A stretch of 64,000 nt of DNA from positions 248,001 through 312,000 of the forward strand of contig RSEE01000029.1 of assembly GCA_003971905.1 (NCBI GenBank). The letters are read 5' to 3'. The position numbers were made by a program, and so were the translations under genes. The stretch comes from Moniliella sp. 'wahieum' (taxonomy: Eukaryota > Basidiomycota > Moniliellomycetes > Moniliellales > Moniliellaceae). Below are positions 1 to 12,062 of this stretch, in pieces; position 1 is the first letter of the stretch; every line of letters begins with the position of its first letter. The notes under the pieces were generated by a model. The model saw only the letters and a list, made by a program, of their open reading frames with translations, made no database searches and was not told where the DNA came from.

Positions 1-2
1 CA

Positions 3-634
3 TACGTCATCACGTCCACCATGGTGCATCGCGACTTGTACAAGGGTGTCGTGGCACCTCTTAGCCGGCCCTGGCCCTATCTCTTGCACCTCCCTTCCAC
101 TCCGAATCCCCAAGGCACCAAGTTCCTCGGCACCCGTCTGCCCTCCCAGGTGCCCGCCGGACAGTCTCTTCCCGTGGGCCCGCTCGTCACAGCCGAGACA
201 GGCAAGTTCAAGGCATTTTGCCTCTGGTTCATCCGCTTTATCTTTTGCGGCACGGAGCGCAACGACATTCTTGCCCCCTCCATCAGCTTCAGCCAGCGTT
301 TCCAGCGTTTGCTCTGGACCATCGTTCAGGGCCTTGGAATTTCGGCGTTGGTGGTCTGGGCTCCATTCTGGGGCATTTCCCTCTGTATTGTCGCCCCGAT
401 CTGGACTGGTCACCAAATGGCTCACACTGGGTAGGTCCCGCCATCAAGTGCACCTATGGCGGTATCCTGGCGCTTGTCACCAATCCTTTCATTTGTCTCA
501 TGGCCATGGGGGCCGAGTACAACGTCAAGCGCGCCTATCCGGAACTTCAATTATGGCGCGATGACGAGCTGGCCCCAATCAACCGTCAACTGGCCGCCGC
601 AGAGCCTTCCGCCGAAGCTCCCGAGACGAGCTGA
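3..634 (+). CDS. 3' part of an unrecognised multi-pass membrane protein, one frame break
   Basis: I do not recognise the family. The frame is open from the window edge, so the gene probably starts upstream; the ATG at 21 has a good context (CACCATGG) and is an alternative start. The first frame runs to 434 and contains a hydrophobic stretch near LWTIVQGLGISALVVWAPF. A second frame carries on with a second hydrophobic stretch (GGILALVTNPFICLMAMG) and a hydrophilic tail (LQLWRDDELAPINRQ) ending at the stop at 632-634. The switch falls between about 400 and 440 and looks like a one-base length error, as in many other genes of this window. The helix-rich pattern suggests an integral membrane protein; function is unknown. 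No neighbour suggests a pathway. Confidence 0.5.
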
Positions 635-1330
635 ATCTGTCTTGATGTTGGGGCCGTGTACCCGATTTGCGTTTTCCTGTCGTCCACCGTGTCGATGACC
701 AAGCCATCGCCCTCGAGCGCATCATGAACTTTCGCGACCGGATTGGCTGCTATTCCCTCGTTTTCAGAGCTTGCCACCGCCGGCTTGCAAGCTACTCGGC
801 TACCAGACTTTCTTTTCGTTTCATGCGTTCCGTCGTATCTAGATAATCATCTGCTGCCATGCTGGCCTACTCTTTCAGCTTGCCTTGAGGTTCGTAAGTG
901 ACCATGTAGACCCAAATATCGGCAGATGCCTTCGTCAAGTTGGCTCCACGTACTTCTGAAAGAAGGCCATTGGACCTGGAGCGATAGGTGTGGGGCGTGG
1001 TCTTGCTCAATTTCATCGGCCTCTAATTCAAAACGCCTTGACAGGACGCCAATCCGTCAGAGGGAGGAACTGTTTATAGGTACGGTGGCTCCCTCCAGAT
1101 GTAAGGCAGGTGAGAATCAACGATAACCGGTAACTTTCTTCGTTTATTCATCAAATCCATGAAGTCGAATTCAAGCCCACACTGGTGAGAGGCCAACCGG
1201 GTTCTCGCTCACTGGTAAGATGTACCATGCAGGTTATCCCCATATACTTGGTGCCAAAGCTGTCAGTAGCCCGTATACATAGCATGTTGCATGATGCAGG
1301 TCAGTTGTTTTGCAAGGGTCCCCCTGGAAA
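635..1330. other. Intergenic, nothing recognised
   Basis: This stretch holds the 3' flank of the first gene and the ground up to the retroelement remnant. Short open frames occur on both strands but none has a recognisable domain or a convincing start and splice structure. Confidence 0.5.
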
Positions 1331-2377
1331 TTTATCGCACAACTATCTTACTACCACTTATGTTGACCGTTCGGGACCGCAAACGGCTACGGCCAAAAAC
1401 GCATTTACGAAGCAACGCCAGCGCGGCCGGGCGATGTGGGAGCAGAGTCGACAGGAGCTGCTCCAGAAGCTGGACGCTGACGATGGTCGCCATGTGATTG
1501 AGCACAGCAACCCGCTGAACCACAATAGGCTCTCCGACATTCCGTCCGCCCCGTGCCTCAAGCTCTCTGACCAGCAGGTTCAGGTTGGTCTCCAGCTCCG
1601 CACGCTGTGCCGCTCCACGCGCAGCATGTGCAAGTGCGGCGTCATGTCCTCGCTGGAGCACATCATCGTGTGCACCCGCTCCCAGGCCAAGTTTAGTGCG
1701 TTGCATGAGGCAGTGCGGGAGCCCATTCTCCAGCTCGTGCGCTGTATCCCAGACACTCACATCCGCTAGCGAACCTATGGTGGAGGAAGGGGATGGGACG
1801 AGGCGCAGACGGAGAGCACAGGGCACTGACTACCGCGTGACGGGGCCTGGAGCACTCGGAGGATCAGGAATGGAGGTGGACCAGCGCTGCGCGACACGGG
1901 ATCGCAGGAGGCGCAGAGCGCGTACCGGGTGCACGAGAGCATTGCGTCGCCTTTGGAACGCCGGGAGAAGGAGCTGCTTCGGCTGCTGGAACAAGCAGAA
2001 TGCGACAAGAACACCAAGTACCATGGACGCACTCAAGAGCCGTTTTCCCCCCTGGTTCTGACCACGCGAGGATACTACGGCACCAAGACAACGGGCAAGA
2101 TATTTGCTCATTGGAAGGATTTGGCTACTGAGTCTCAATAGAAATGATTCCTCGCTCGGATGTCTACCACGTTCATCCGTGTCCACACGCCCTTCCTAGG
2201 GTACGGGACCGAATGGCGACCACCGGAGGGTCCTGATATCCTGGCGATCCCCTTGGTTCCTTAACCTTGGTGACGCTTCCAAGCAACCCCGCAAGAGAAT
2301 GGTTCGGTTTAGACGTAGTATTCCCCCTGTCCCACTGTCTTAAGCTCTGTCAATGATACGGATGCAAAGCAGAACTT
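1331..2377 (+). mobile_element. Degenerate non-LTR (LINE) retrotransposon remnant, copy A (longest)
   Basis: Three consecutive open stretches in different frames (to 1769, about 1770-1925, then 1929-2141) read as the C-terminal end of a reverse-transcriptase polyprotein. The first holds an Arg-rich segment (GLQLRTLCRSTRSMCKCG) and a CxC...H...C knuckle (MCKCG, SLEHIIVC). This is typical of the region after the RT domain in LINE elements. The last carries the motif PLVLTTRGYYG followed by HWKDLATESQ. A non-coding tail follows and ends near a CTTAAGCTCTGTCAATGATA motif at about 2340-2360. The same tail is found in five other places in the window, each truncated on its 5' side to a different extent. 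RT and endonuclease domains are absent, so the copy is dead. The exact 5' limit is uncertain and could lie as far upstream as 1185. Confidence 0.72.
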
Positions 2378-3160
2378 TGTGGAAACGAAGTCTCCGTCAT
2401 ATTTTTCCCCCTTCGCTATACCTCGGCGCGTAGACCCCGACGCTGCACTCTTTAACTTTCCGGAACCGTCCAAGCGGACCTCCGACCCAACCCGTCCTCA
2501 AGCAGTTTGAACATCAAAGGTTACTCCTCCACCCAGCCTGACGGAGCGTCTCTTTCAGTCACAAGATCAGCCCTGTCTGGTCCATCGTGACAGCTGGGCG
2601 ACAAGGCCCATTCTGGCAAACAGGATAACGGTATGCTGTCCTCTTTCATGGTGCCCACATGGCCCTAATTCCTGCGAGAGGAATGTTGATGCAGCTGCTG
2701 GGGGGCCGAAGAGAGAGCCTCGGCGCAATGCTTATAAACTGTGATGGACCGTAGAGGATGGGAGCGGTGGCCCGACCCCCATTTTTTCACTCTGATCACT
2801 TCTTAGGCTACGCATCTTTCGACTGGAGAAGCAGAGACCGAGGGAAAAGTGTAAGTTCAACATTTGGTGCGACATCAGATGTCAGAGGTCACGGTCGCTG
2901 CCGCGTGTTGTACTCTGCATTCCTCTCCTTTCGCCAATCCGTATTCCCCCGAAGGAGCCAGCCGAGGAGAGTATTCCTTTTCTCACTTGACCCGTTCCAG
3001 CAAAGATCCGTCAACTGTATAAGAAATGCGGCGATCATTATGGTATCGGTCCACTAACCTTGGCCGACAAAACGGTAGAAGCTGAGTATCTATGCCATTT
3101 TGTGATTGCATACTGTGCCACTCAAAAAGGCGAACAAAACATGTGGCTTACGCCTCGCCC

Positions 3161-3203
3161 ATCAAGCTTCAAGCTTCAAGCAACAAGCATCAAGCTTCAA
3201 GGC
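3161..3203. repeat. Heptad array, TCA+AGCT type
   Basis: Tandem TCA-AGCT units with 7-bp spacing, interrupted once by CAACAAGC. Same unit as the large array at 41662. Confidence 0.85.
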
Positions 3204-4594
3204 TCGTTCCAAATCAGAAACTCCGCGAACTCACTGCACGTTTGGAGACGTGGGGATCATGAAAAGTAATGCGGCCTTGACCCAATCGAAAGTTGTCTGA
3301 TGGCCTTTTGTGACGACAGAGAGGGAGTATATCCTTCTGACCCCCCCCATTATACTTCGCCCATGATGTTTGTGTCCATTAGAAGCATAACACTCTGTGG
3401 CAGATTCAGTGCATTTCATGTTCTTTCCCGTGGTGCAGAAGTCATACACGAGAGGTGGCTTGGGACCATATCGCCCCTGATCTCGGAATATAATATAGAT
3501 TGTCTTCTTCTGTGGCCACATGGCAATCTCTGTTATGTCTTCCTTTCCGCCACGGTTGTTCCCAGGCGAATCAATCAATTATACCCCGTGTGGATCGCAA
3601 ACCAACCGTCAGTCATGTCATGTCTTAGTATACATATCATCATCGTCAACAACTTCCCACACTCTTCCTCTCTAACATTATTTTTTTACCCGCAAATGAC
3701 CTTCTTGATGGTTACACGTGATATACTACCATACCAAAAAGAGAATGGGGTATTTTGTCCACAATAACTGGTGGCACGGAGTGCGCAAGTGAAATGCTGT
3801 GTTGGTACTGCGCTCCGCAATCTTCTTCGTGTCGGGCGAGTCCGAAGACGGATAATGTGTTCAAGCGTGTCCGGCCGGGCGACGTGGGCTGTATGCGCAA
3901 CCGTGGACGTGGGGGATATTGATGTTTTTGACGACGAACTGCAGCCTAATGGTACCAATCAAAAGAGTTGTGGACGGGCTGACAGGCTGGACTCGCCGTT
4001 CCACTTGGGGTGGTGTTACATGTTACAGGTTCGATGTGTTACACATATACATGTGGGTCTCAAAGCATGGTATTGCTTGTCGATGGTATATAGGGCCGGA
4101 AAACATGATTGTGAGCCAATATGCTTCTACCCGTTCCAACAAGCCGACTCGATTCCCGACGACCTACACCGAAAGCGCGATACGGCAGAAACAAAACAGC
4201 CAGCAGTAATGCCATTGCTGTGAAAAACACCAGCGCTTTTTATCTGGCTTGTAACCGCGTGCAAGCAATTGTGTGGGAGGATTACGTTGTGCGCACTACG
4301 CAGTATTCGTATCATTCATCGTACGCCCTCTTGCATTTTCATTCAATCGAGCCGTCTTGTACACAGGTTCAGCATAATGGCGAGAGAAGAGTACTGCCTA
4401 TATTTTTTGTGAGTGATGAGTAGTGACTACTGAGTCTCAGTACTGTGAGTGCCTGAGTTCTGCGTTACTGAATCCAGGTGTATAATTGACCTGAGCGAGG
4501 ATCTTGAGGAAAGACAGAGCGAGTGTAAGAGGGGTCGAGAGAAGAGAAAACACAAGCATATCTGAGTCGCGCGCCCCACACAGCATATCACATT

Positions 4595-4616
4595 GTCACA
4601 TGTCACATGTCACATG
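4595..4616. repeat. Heptad array, TCA+CATG type
   Basis: Three perfect copies of TCA-CATG in 7-bp register. Confidence 0.85.
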
Positions 4617-5127
4617 AATGAGGGAGTTTCGTACGCGTCGGTCCAGTGTGCCGTATCATATGTCAGGCTGTAACACAGTGCCGTACTAGGCTGTGCCCCC
4701 GTTCCTGTAATGTGTGAGACGAGTGACCCACATCCTGCCCACACGAGGTCTCTGCCACAGGACCTCTGGACTTCTCGCCGCCCTCGGCGCCTCTCAGCGA
4801 CTCAGCCTGGCGTTTACACGTTCACATATCAGATGGATGCGCGCCTCAGCCTGAAGCTTCAGAAGCTTCAGATCCATCACGGGCCGCGCCTCAGACCCTT
4901 CAGAACTCAAAAAGGGGACAGATCCTCTCAGATGGTGTGGCATCCAGCAAGTGGCGCTGTTCGATCCTCTCTGCCAGCAATAGCGCCCTCCGATCCGCCC
5001 CTCACTCAGGCCCTATTATTAGGCCCCATAGGACTTCAAGCTAGCTTCAAGCTTCATGCTGAGAGGCCTCAGGCCTCAGGAAACGGTAACGGGAGTTTAC
5101 TGGTGACATGTTGTGGTTTTGCCAACA

Positions 5128-5146
5128 GTTACTAGTTACTAGTTAC
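5128..5146. repeat. Heptad array, TTA+CTAG type
   Basis: Two TTA-CTAG units followed by a TTA-CGG partial unit. This is the TTA variant of the constant triplet. Confidence 0.7.
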
Positions 5147-5593
5147 GGATACGTATACCCGTTGGACATGTTACTGGCATGTAGGCAATCACGACTTCGG
5201 GGGGGACATGAGCTTATCCTTGGCGCCTGTCCAGTGTCCTTCACACTGCTTGGCAAGACGGCGGGGCTGGAGATATGATGGGACGTTCAGCGCGGTCTAT
5301 AATACATCAACGTTCAAAAAACGTACTCAACGGAAGAGGCCCGGAGGGGGCGCCGGCGCTTGTCCCGGATTGCCTTGCCTGGGTGGGAGGAGAGTTGGAG
5401 AGTTGGCGAGTGGGGGAGTTGACTGGGTCTCGGCGCTGATTGATGATACTCGATACAGATACATGTGCATCATGTGCAATTCATGAGATCTGAGATCGAT
5501 CAATTCATCTCATTGTCCGCAGTGTAAGACTCTCCTAATGCGCCAGCCCCCATATCTTGTCTCGCACAAAACAAAGTGCAGACTGCGGTGCAG

Positions 5594-5622
5594 GTATGCA
5601 CATCACGCGCGTCACGCGTCAC
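5594..5622. repeat. Heptad array, TCA+CGCG type
   Basis: TCA triplets separated by CGCGCG, CGCG and CACG. A short member of the same repeat class. Confidence 0.65.
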
Positions 5623-6298
5623 ACGCCCCACATCACAACCCCCAAACACGCAGTACTTCGTTTTACTCAATTACTCAACCCTCAGTACCCAAGGTACTAC
5701 AAGTACGACTAGTGCTTGAAGCTTGAATCTCGACTTGAAGAAAAGGAGACTGCATTCTTGAGGCGGTTTCCTACACAGAGGGCTGTGGAGGGCGTCAGCC
5801 TGCGACAGCTCCGGGCCTCAGTGGCTCGCGCGAGGCATCGGAAGGCGCGTTGAGTTGTCTTGTATATTACGGACATCGGTGGGAGTTGGCCACGCGCAGA
5901 GAGGATCGCAGATGTGTTTGCCTGGCATACGGGTTTGTGCCGGATGGATGGATGGATGATGGAGGCCATTCCGACGTCGATGTTCCTGCGAATATGACAA
6001 TCGCCAAGCTGCGCGGGATCGGGACATCCTTCTGAATAGCGTATTTTAGGTTTTGCGCTTATTGGAGGATGCAGCACACTGCCTCCGCGCTTGCGTCTCC
6101 TGCAACGCGTGACGTCTGATGTGTGACACTGGCATAGGCACTGGATCGGACTAGTCTGGTCTGCTCTTGTCTCCAGCTAGTCCGGTCAAGCTTCGCTTCA
6201 CTAGTCAAATCACCGATGGCCTGGGCGAGTAATTCGATACGTGGTGGAGCGCACAGCACAATCGACGTCACCCACATCCGATTAGGCTAGACCGCAGC

Positions 6299-6642
6299 GT
6301 GCCTTCGCCCGCCGCTCACAGCCCCATTGTACAAAACACAGCGACACACACCGCCTCCCCACCGTCTTCCGCCCCCTCTCCCTCCGCCCTCGCCTCCTCT
6401 GCCTCCCTCACCACCTCCCTCCCTCGTCTCTTCCATCCCTCCTCCGTTCTCTCTCTGCCCCTCCCGCCCTCCCCCGCTGCCACCACCTCGCCCCCCGCTG
6501 CGACACATTCTTTTGCCCCCCTCTGCGCCCACCATCATCCTACCAGAAGCAGTACTGCGTGCTGCCCTTCGCCCACCCCCGTTGAAAATCCTCGCCCCTG
6601 TCGCCGCAGCATATCTGTCTTTCCTCTTGCCAGCACGCCAGC
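6299..6642 (+). promoter_or_regulatory. C/T-rich promoter or 5' leader of the G1 cyclin gene
   Basis: About 240 bp (6300-6540) of the + strand is almost purine-free (CCTCC, CTCCC and TCTCT runs), followed by a mixed stretch up to the ATG at 6643. Such pyrimidine-rich leaders are common in fungal genes and mark transcription initiation regions. The length and strand bias here are extreme. No TATA box is evident. Confidence 0.5.
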
Positions 6643-8325
6643 ATGATTGCTGTCACCCACGATACTCATCTTTCCCGCAGCCACAGTGCTCAAACAGTGT
6701 CAAGTGCCACTCACTCGGCCCGCCGCGGCAGCCTGATGGCTAAGGCTAAGCGCCATTCCCTCATCTCTGGCTCCACGAGCACGGCCACAGCTGTTGCTAT
6801 GCGTCGCAATAACTCTGGTTCATCCCACAACGCCCATCCTACTTCCTGTTCTCTTGCGCCCCGATTTACTCAAGACTGTGTTCCCTTGCCTCAGGCCCTG
6901 GAGGCCCCTTCCATTTCTTGTACAAAATTCGACTCGTCCGAGCCTGCTGTGCTTGCCGGTACGACCTCTCTTTCTTCCCCTTTACCTTCATCCCCCGTCT
7001 TGACAAGGCGAGAACAGATTGAACGCTCCTCTTCTTCCCTGAACGACATTTTTGATGATGAGTATGCGGAAGAAATCGTGGCCCACATGGCCCGCCTCGA
7101 AGTAAGTTGTATTTATGCCGGGATGGGGACCCGTATGTACTGACATGACTTTGGCACACAGCAAAAGAACAAACCCCATTTGTCCATGATGGATTCTCAG
7201 CCCGAAGTGACATGGGCGATGAGGCCCTTCTTGGTCGACTTTCTCATCGAGATGCACGCCTCATTTGACTTTAAGCCAGAAACGCTGTTTGTCAGCATGG
7301 GTCTTTTGGATCGATACCTGAGTAGGAGGGTGGTGCTCAAGAAACACTATCAGCTTGCGGGCGCTGCTGCTATGTGGATTGCATCCAAGTACGAGGACGC
7401 CAAAGACACGGTACCCTCTGCGAGTGATCTGGTCACCATGTGCTGTAACTCGCTGGACGAGTCATCCTTCCACCAAATGGAGTCCCACATCTTGTCAACG
7501 CTCAATTACTCTTGCGGAACTCCGTCGCATGAGACGTGGTTGCGCACCTACCTTGGCCGCAATTTGCCGCATGCGTCGTCCAAAACGGATGTGGCCGCCG
7601 TGGCAAGATTGCTCATGGAGTTGAGCCTGTACCACCGTGACCTTGTCCCATTTCCTCCCAGTTCAGTAGCGCGGGCCAGTCTTTGGCTTGCTCAACTCAT
7701 TCACTCTTCGTCGGAACCTCTATCGGCGACGGTGTTACACGCCACGTATGTGCTCGACGCCGAGGCGGCAGAGGCCGCTACTTTACTTTACCATCACCTC
7801 GCTAAGGATAGTCTATCGGGTATCCTCTATCGTAAGCATTCACAAGCCTACGCCGTCGTTCGGGGCGCCTTCCAACGCCCACGCTCTACTAGCCAGATGC
7901 TCCTCACTCCTTCCCCTAGGAGGACCGGTGCCGTGCTACCGCTGCCCGTATCTACACCGCCTCACGGTGATGCCATTGCCCTTCCTGGTTTGGGGGGAGA
8001 GGCCATGTCGCCCACCCCAATTTTGTGGCTTACACCACGGTCGATGTCGGCGGTCAGTGCTGATGAAGACGACGAAGGGCCTCTCACACCGTGCACCTTC
8101 ATTTCCCCGCTGCCCTCGGCGAATGGGGAGACGCATGTTGATCAGCGGGATGCCGGTGATGTCGATCTGGATGTGGGTGGGTTGGGCCTTTGTGGCCCAT
8201 CTCAGGAGATTGGAGTTTCTAACAGCCTAAACCTCATCTTGGACGGCAACGCGCCGTCTTCAAAGCGAGTCGAGTCTGTGGTTCCTATGTCTGGACCGCA
8301 GATTGTGGTCAACAATGGTTTCTGA
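6643..8325 (+). CDS. CLN1: G1/S-specific cyclin (Cln/Puc1 type)
   Basis: A regulatory subunit of the main cell-cycle CDK, acting at Start (G1/S) in nucleus and cytoplasm. Two exons, 6643-7101 and 7162-8325, flank a 60-bp intron (GTAAGT...CACACAG) and give 540 residues with no frame break. The first ~150 residues are Ser/Thr-rich and probably disordered. The cyclin N box follows from about residue 155 (PEVTWAMRPFLVDFLIEMH, LFVSMGLLDRYLS, YQLAGAAAMWIASKYED) and includes the MRxxLVDWL-like signature and the Lys/Glu positions that contact the CDK. A cyclin C-like helical region runs to about residue 380. The long Ser/Pro-rich tail has SP/TP sites typical of unstable G1 cyclins. The start has a clean context (CAGCATGAT) after the C/T-rich leader. 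The call of G1 rather than B-type rests on the box sequence; the symbol is by family. Confidence 0.88.
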
Positions 8326-8803
8326 TCCCCGCGGTCTAGTCCAAGTCTTTGTTCTTTCCTTTTGTTGAGACTTCTTTTTTAATTTCCCCATCCTGGCCTG
8401 ATGTCGGGGTGGGTGTCCTATGTCTTTCCTGTCTTGCTTGCCTTCCTCTTTGTTCCCACAGCGACCGGTAACCTACGCTCAACATTCATTTTGTGCGCTA
8501 CATCTCTTCATCGTTCCATGCTTCGTCGCGCGCCGTCTTCCCCATTATTGTTTTCAAGCCAATGTCTATTAGTTTCTGTGATCGTTTTTATAGTCAGTAA
8601 CTGAGTACTAAGTGGGAGAAGTCGTGTGATAACGGTTCGCTTTTGGCGGAGATAAAAGAAGGGATACTGAGCAGGAAAAAGCGACGATGGCGTGGTTGCA
8701 AAAAGCCGTCTGATCAAAAATGGATGCGTGGACCCCATTCGAGAACTTCGGTGCCAGAGAAAAGAACAAGTGCATTTGGGACATGCGAAGTTATAATACT
8801 ACT
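8326..8803. other. 3' intergenic region between convergent genes
   Basis: Tail-to-tail spacer between the cyclin (+) and RIB1 (-) stop codons. It has T-rich stretches (8350-8395) and AT-rich sequence suited to 3' end formation. No gene is seen. Confidence 0.6.
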
Positions 8804-10588
8804 TCAAAGCAACCGCAAGAGTCGTGTACCCTTTACTGTCACTTGAGCTAAAGCAAACGTCAAGTCCGGTGAAGGATCACGGCTCACGGACAGGCCCTGC
8901 GAAGCCCAGTCAACCAAGTGGGCCACTTTCTCTTCGAGGGAGGAGGATCCGGTCGCTTGGCGCACGGCTTTGATCTGATCATCCAGATCCTTGGCGTCCA
9001 AGGGGGAGCCGGGAAGAAGCGACGGTACTTGCGCAGCTTGGTCCAAAAGCTCTTCAACTTCAGCATTGCAAGACACTTGGAGTGATCCGCGTTTACTCTC
9101 TCGAGAACTTTTCACGTTGGTTGCGCGAGGCCTCCCGGCATACCCTCCAGGAGACTTGGATGTGGTACTGTTGGCCACGGGGGGGAGGCTAAGCAGGTGC
9201 CCCATTCGCTCCACCTTGGTGCGGAGATACTTTTCAAGCTCGGGGCCTTGGGTGACACAGCCTCCCATCATGGTGAGCCCGCTGCGACGGAGAGCATATT
9301 CAACGTAGCTGTCCTCGCTTCCGTCACTCCACACTTCTTCCTCGTCCTCGTATTCGCCGTCTCCCATTGCAACGGACAACTCGTATGACGGCGGGAGAAA
9401 AGGGATTTTCGAGACACTTGCCGGCCATCACGCTTTCTCCGTCCAAGGGCGTACTAGTGGCATCGGCCTCTGATGTATCGGATACGACGAAAGACGGAGA
9501 AAGCGACGGAGTCCTGGAGGAAACGATCGTCTGGTGGCTATAATGTGCGGTATGACGGTGTGCATGCTTTCGGTGAGTACGGCGACGCCACACGCGAGGT
9601 ACCATAGGGACACGCTCTTCAACTTGCACCCCGACTTGATCGAGCGCCTGGACTTTGTCGGGATTGTTGGTCAAGAGCCGGCACCGCTCTACTCCCAAGT
9701 CGCCGAGGATAGCCGAGGCAATGTCGTACTGCCGTGCATCAGGCAAGTGACCGAGCAGAACGTTGGCCGCGACCGTGTCGGCTCCCATGTCTTGGAGATT
9801 GTAGGCCATGATCTTGTCCAACAGCCCAATACCACGCCCTCTTGGCGCAGGTAAACCACTACTCCACGAGCTTGACCGTCGCGATAGTCCTTCCCGGTCC
9901 GGCCAATCAGACGGATGGCTTCATCCAGTTGCTCCCCGCAGTCGCACCGTTGGGAACCAATCGTCTCGCCGGTGTAGCATTCCGAATGGATCCGTACCAA
10001 GGGCGCGGCCTCATCCACTTCTGCCTTACCCTTCACCCCATGCGATTGAGGCACGGGGCTCGCTTGCTGAAAGTCGGGCCCCAGACGCCCAACGTATGCA
10101 CCTCGCACAATCCGGTCATATGCCGTTTCATCTGCCGACCACACCTCGTCGAGGGTGCGGCTACGGAGTTGGCTGGGCTGAACTGTCCCCGATGCGGTTT
10201 GGGGCACATCCGTTGCATCCGCAGCGAACGTTTGCGATGGGTCCACAACCAGTGCTAGATGCTCTTTGGCATCATGATTGTTTTTGTAAATATGAACAAA
10301 AACATCGCCATGAGGTGTCGGCACCCTCGTCCGGGCATGGCATCGAACTTGAATGCGTGGACGGACGTTGATAAATGGTTTTCCTTGCAACGTCGCCACA
10401 TTGAACCCCAGGGAGTTTTCATCTTCGGGTTTCCCCTTGATAGTTACCCCTCCGATCGAGGCCAGAAGGGCGGCCTGGGTGTCAAGCCGTCGCCCTCCGT
10501 CGCGATTTTTGTTGGCAACATGAAGGGGGGCGGTTGCCAAGGTGTCTTTGGTTCCATTGACCGCGTCTTGGAGCAGCAGCTGATCCAT
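8804..10588 (-). CDS. RIB1: GTP cyclohydrolase II, riboflavin biosynthesis (two frame breaks)
   Basis: Converts GTP to 2,5-diamino-6-ribosylamino-4(3H)-pyrimidinone 5'-phosphate, formate and pyrophosphate, the first committed step of riboflavin synthesis; cytosolic and Zn-dependent. From the ATG at 10588 ([10 protein letters not shown]) the protein shows the fungal N-terminal block ([36 protein letters not shown]) and a variable linker. The catalytic core follows, with [20 protein letters not shown] supplying the three Zn cysteines, then [13 protein letters not shown] and [12 protein letters not shown]. The tail has [19 protein letters not shown] as in other fungal Rib1 proteins. The frame breaks at about 9829 (GGGCGT where GGGCCGT is expected, splitting the RGIGL motif) and at about 9397 (C run before [12 protein letters not shown]). 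Together they leave about 594 codons in register. I regard both as sequencing errors. An upstream ATG in another frame ([11 protein letters not shown]) could extend the N-terminus. Confidence 0.9.
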
Positions 10589-12062
10589 GGGGTGAGTACA
10601 TGTGTGTTGGTTGCAACGACGTTGGCCATGACAGGTAGTGCGTGGAAAGGACAGCAATGAGAGAAAGGTGGTAGTTGGGTGCCAAGGAAGAAACGGTGAC
10701 AATAAAAGGAGGCGAATAAGCACATGATGGGCTATGCTCCAACTCCCCTGTCCTGAACTTTGCCGATGCCCCTGCGCCCGGGAATCCAGGGGGCTTGGAG
10801 TTAGCGAGCGAAGATCCCCTTCAACGCCAAGCAAGCCTCAGAGAAGGCTGGGGATTGATGGTCTGATAGCATGATCGATCCAGGACGCCTTCAGGAGCCT
10901 GTTTCAAAGCTAGTGTACATGATACTCATCGATCATATTATATCCCATCGAGGATGCTTTGGTGTCGTTGATCTATCAGTATGTTGTTCGATCTCATCGT
11001 CTCATCTCTTTAATCAATACGCGATCATTATAAACCAAGTGTGGTGCGCCACAACTGGGCGCAACAGATTCCACACAGGATGCCCCCGCTTGACTGAACG
11101 ATCTAGGGGGCTGAGCTCCGCGCTGATATAATGATAATACTCAACCCTCGGGCATCAGTCTGAGCGATCAGGCTGATCGCGTTGATCAGAAGACAGTACT
11201 AGGTGAGCGTGGCCGCGGTGAGCGAACAGTCTCATCGGTGAGAGGCTGTTGATGGTGAGCGAAGAGCGAGCAGGATCGAATGCGAAAGCGGTGCCAGTTG
11301 TGGAGGTAAGACCCAGGAACAAGAGAAATGACTAACATGCAGGAGCACAAAACAGGGCGCAGTCGCACCCCTACTGTCAATCAATACAGAGCAGATGTCG
11401 TGGTCAGTAATAGGGAAACTAGATAATTTCTCCACATCCTCGGCTATACATTTACATGGCCACTGAGATTCTCCGCCTACGCCATACACGGTACTGATAT
11501 TATCGATACTATCCCCGTTACACCTAAGGCCTAACGTCCAAACAATCTTCCCCGTCACGAATCTAGAGACAAAAAAAGTCATTGAGCCTCGAGAAGCCAC
11601 GCCAAGAGACTGGACATGAGCCACTCGGTTGAAAAAAAAAGGTTATCGATCGATTGATCCCATACATTCCGTATTCAGATATCGAGCCCTTTTGAGACTG
11701 TGTTGACGTTGACCGTGGTGTCTCGCTATACACCCCGATTTCATTCAAGTGTTGTACTATATACATACACTCTTGCTGTTATATTAACGGAAATTGTCAT
11801 ACTTCAACGACGATGCTTGCTTCTCTAGTGGAGTGTTCATTGTAAAGCTTATGGCTGCCATTACACATTCTAGCCTTCTAATGCAAACGCTGAAGTGGCG
11901 TTAGATCGCAAACGCAATCGGGCGCACGACTTGGCGACAAGGCTACCCTTATATCAATGCGGTACATATGCAGAGGCGGAGAGGCAAGGGGGGGGCGCGC
12001 CCACATTCACGAAGAAAGGATGTATGCAGAGGGGGAGAGGGGCAAGGGGTGGTCTGGCAACG
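10589..12062. other. Intergenic region
   Basis: Upstream flank of RIB1 (-) and downstream flank of the CDF gene (-). No gene is supported. It includes a palindrome-rich patch at about 11155-11190 (GATC and GCGATC words spaced by TGA/TCA) and AT-rich sequence at 11560-11830. Confidence 0.5.

Larger units (their letters stand above)
2378..6298. other. Gene-poor intergenic region
   Basis: No gene is supported. Open frames at 2758-3057, 3300-3767, 3771-4223 and 4710-5135 lack domains, plausible introns or codon structure. The stretch contains several short heptad arrays (listed separately) and other short palindromic words, for example around 4405-4460, 4848-4876 and 5036-5090. Confidence 0.5.

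Noticed and set aside
3300-4223. Two open frames of about 150 codons
   Set aside because: No domain, poor codon regularity and no convincing start or intron; treated as chance open frames in gene-poor DNA.
6287-6538. Gly/Arg-rich open frame on the minus strand
   Set aside because: It is the complement of the C/T-rich cyclin leader; low complexity alone keeps it open.
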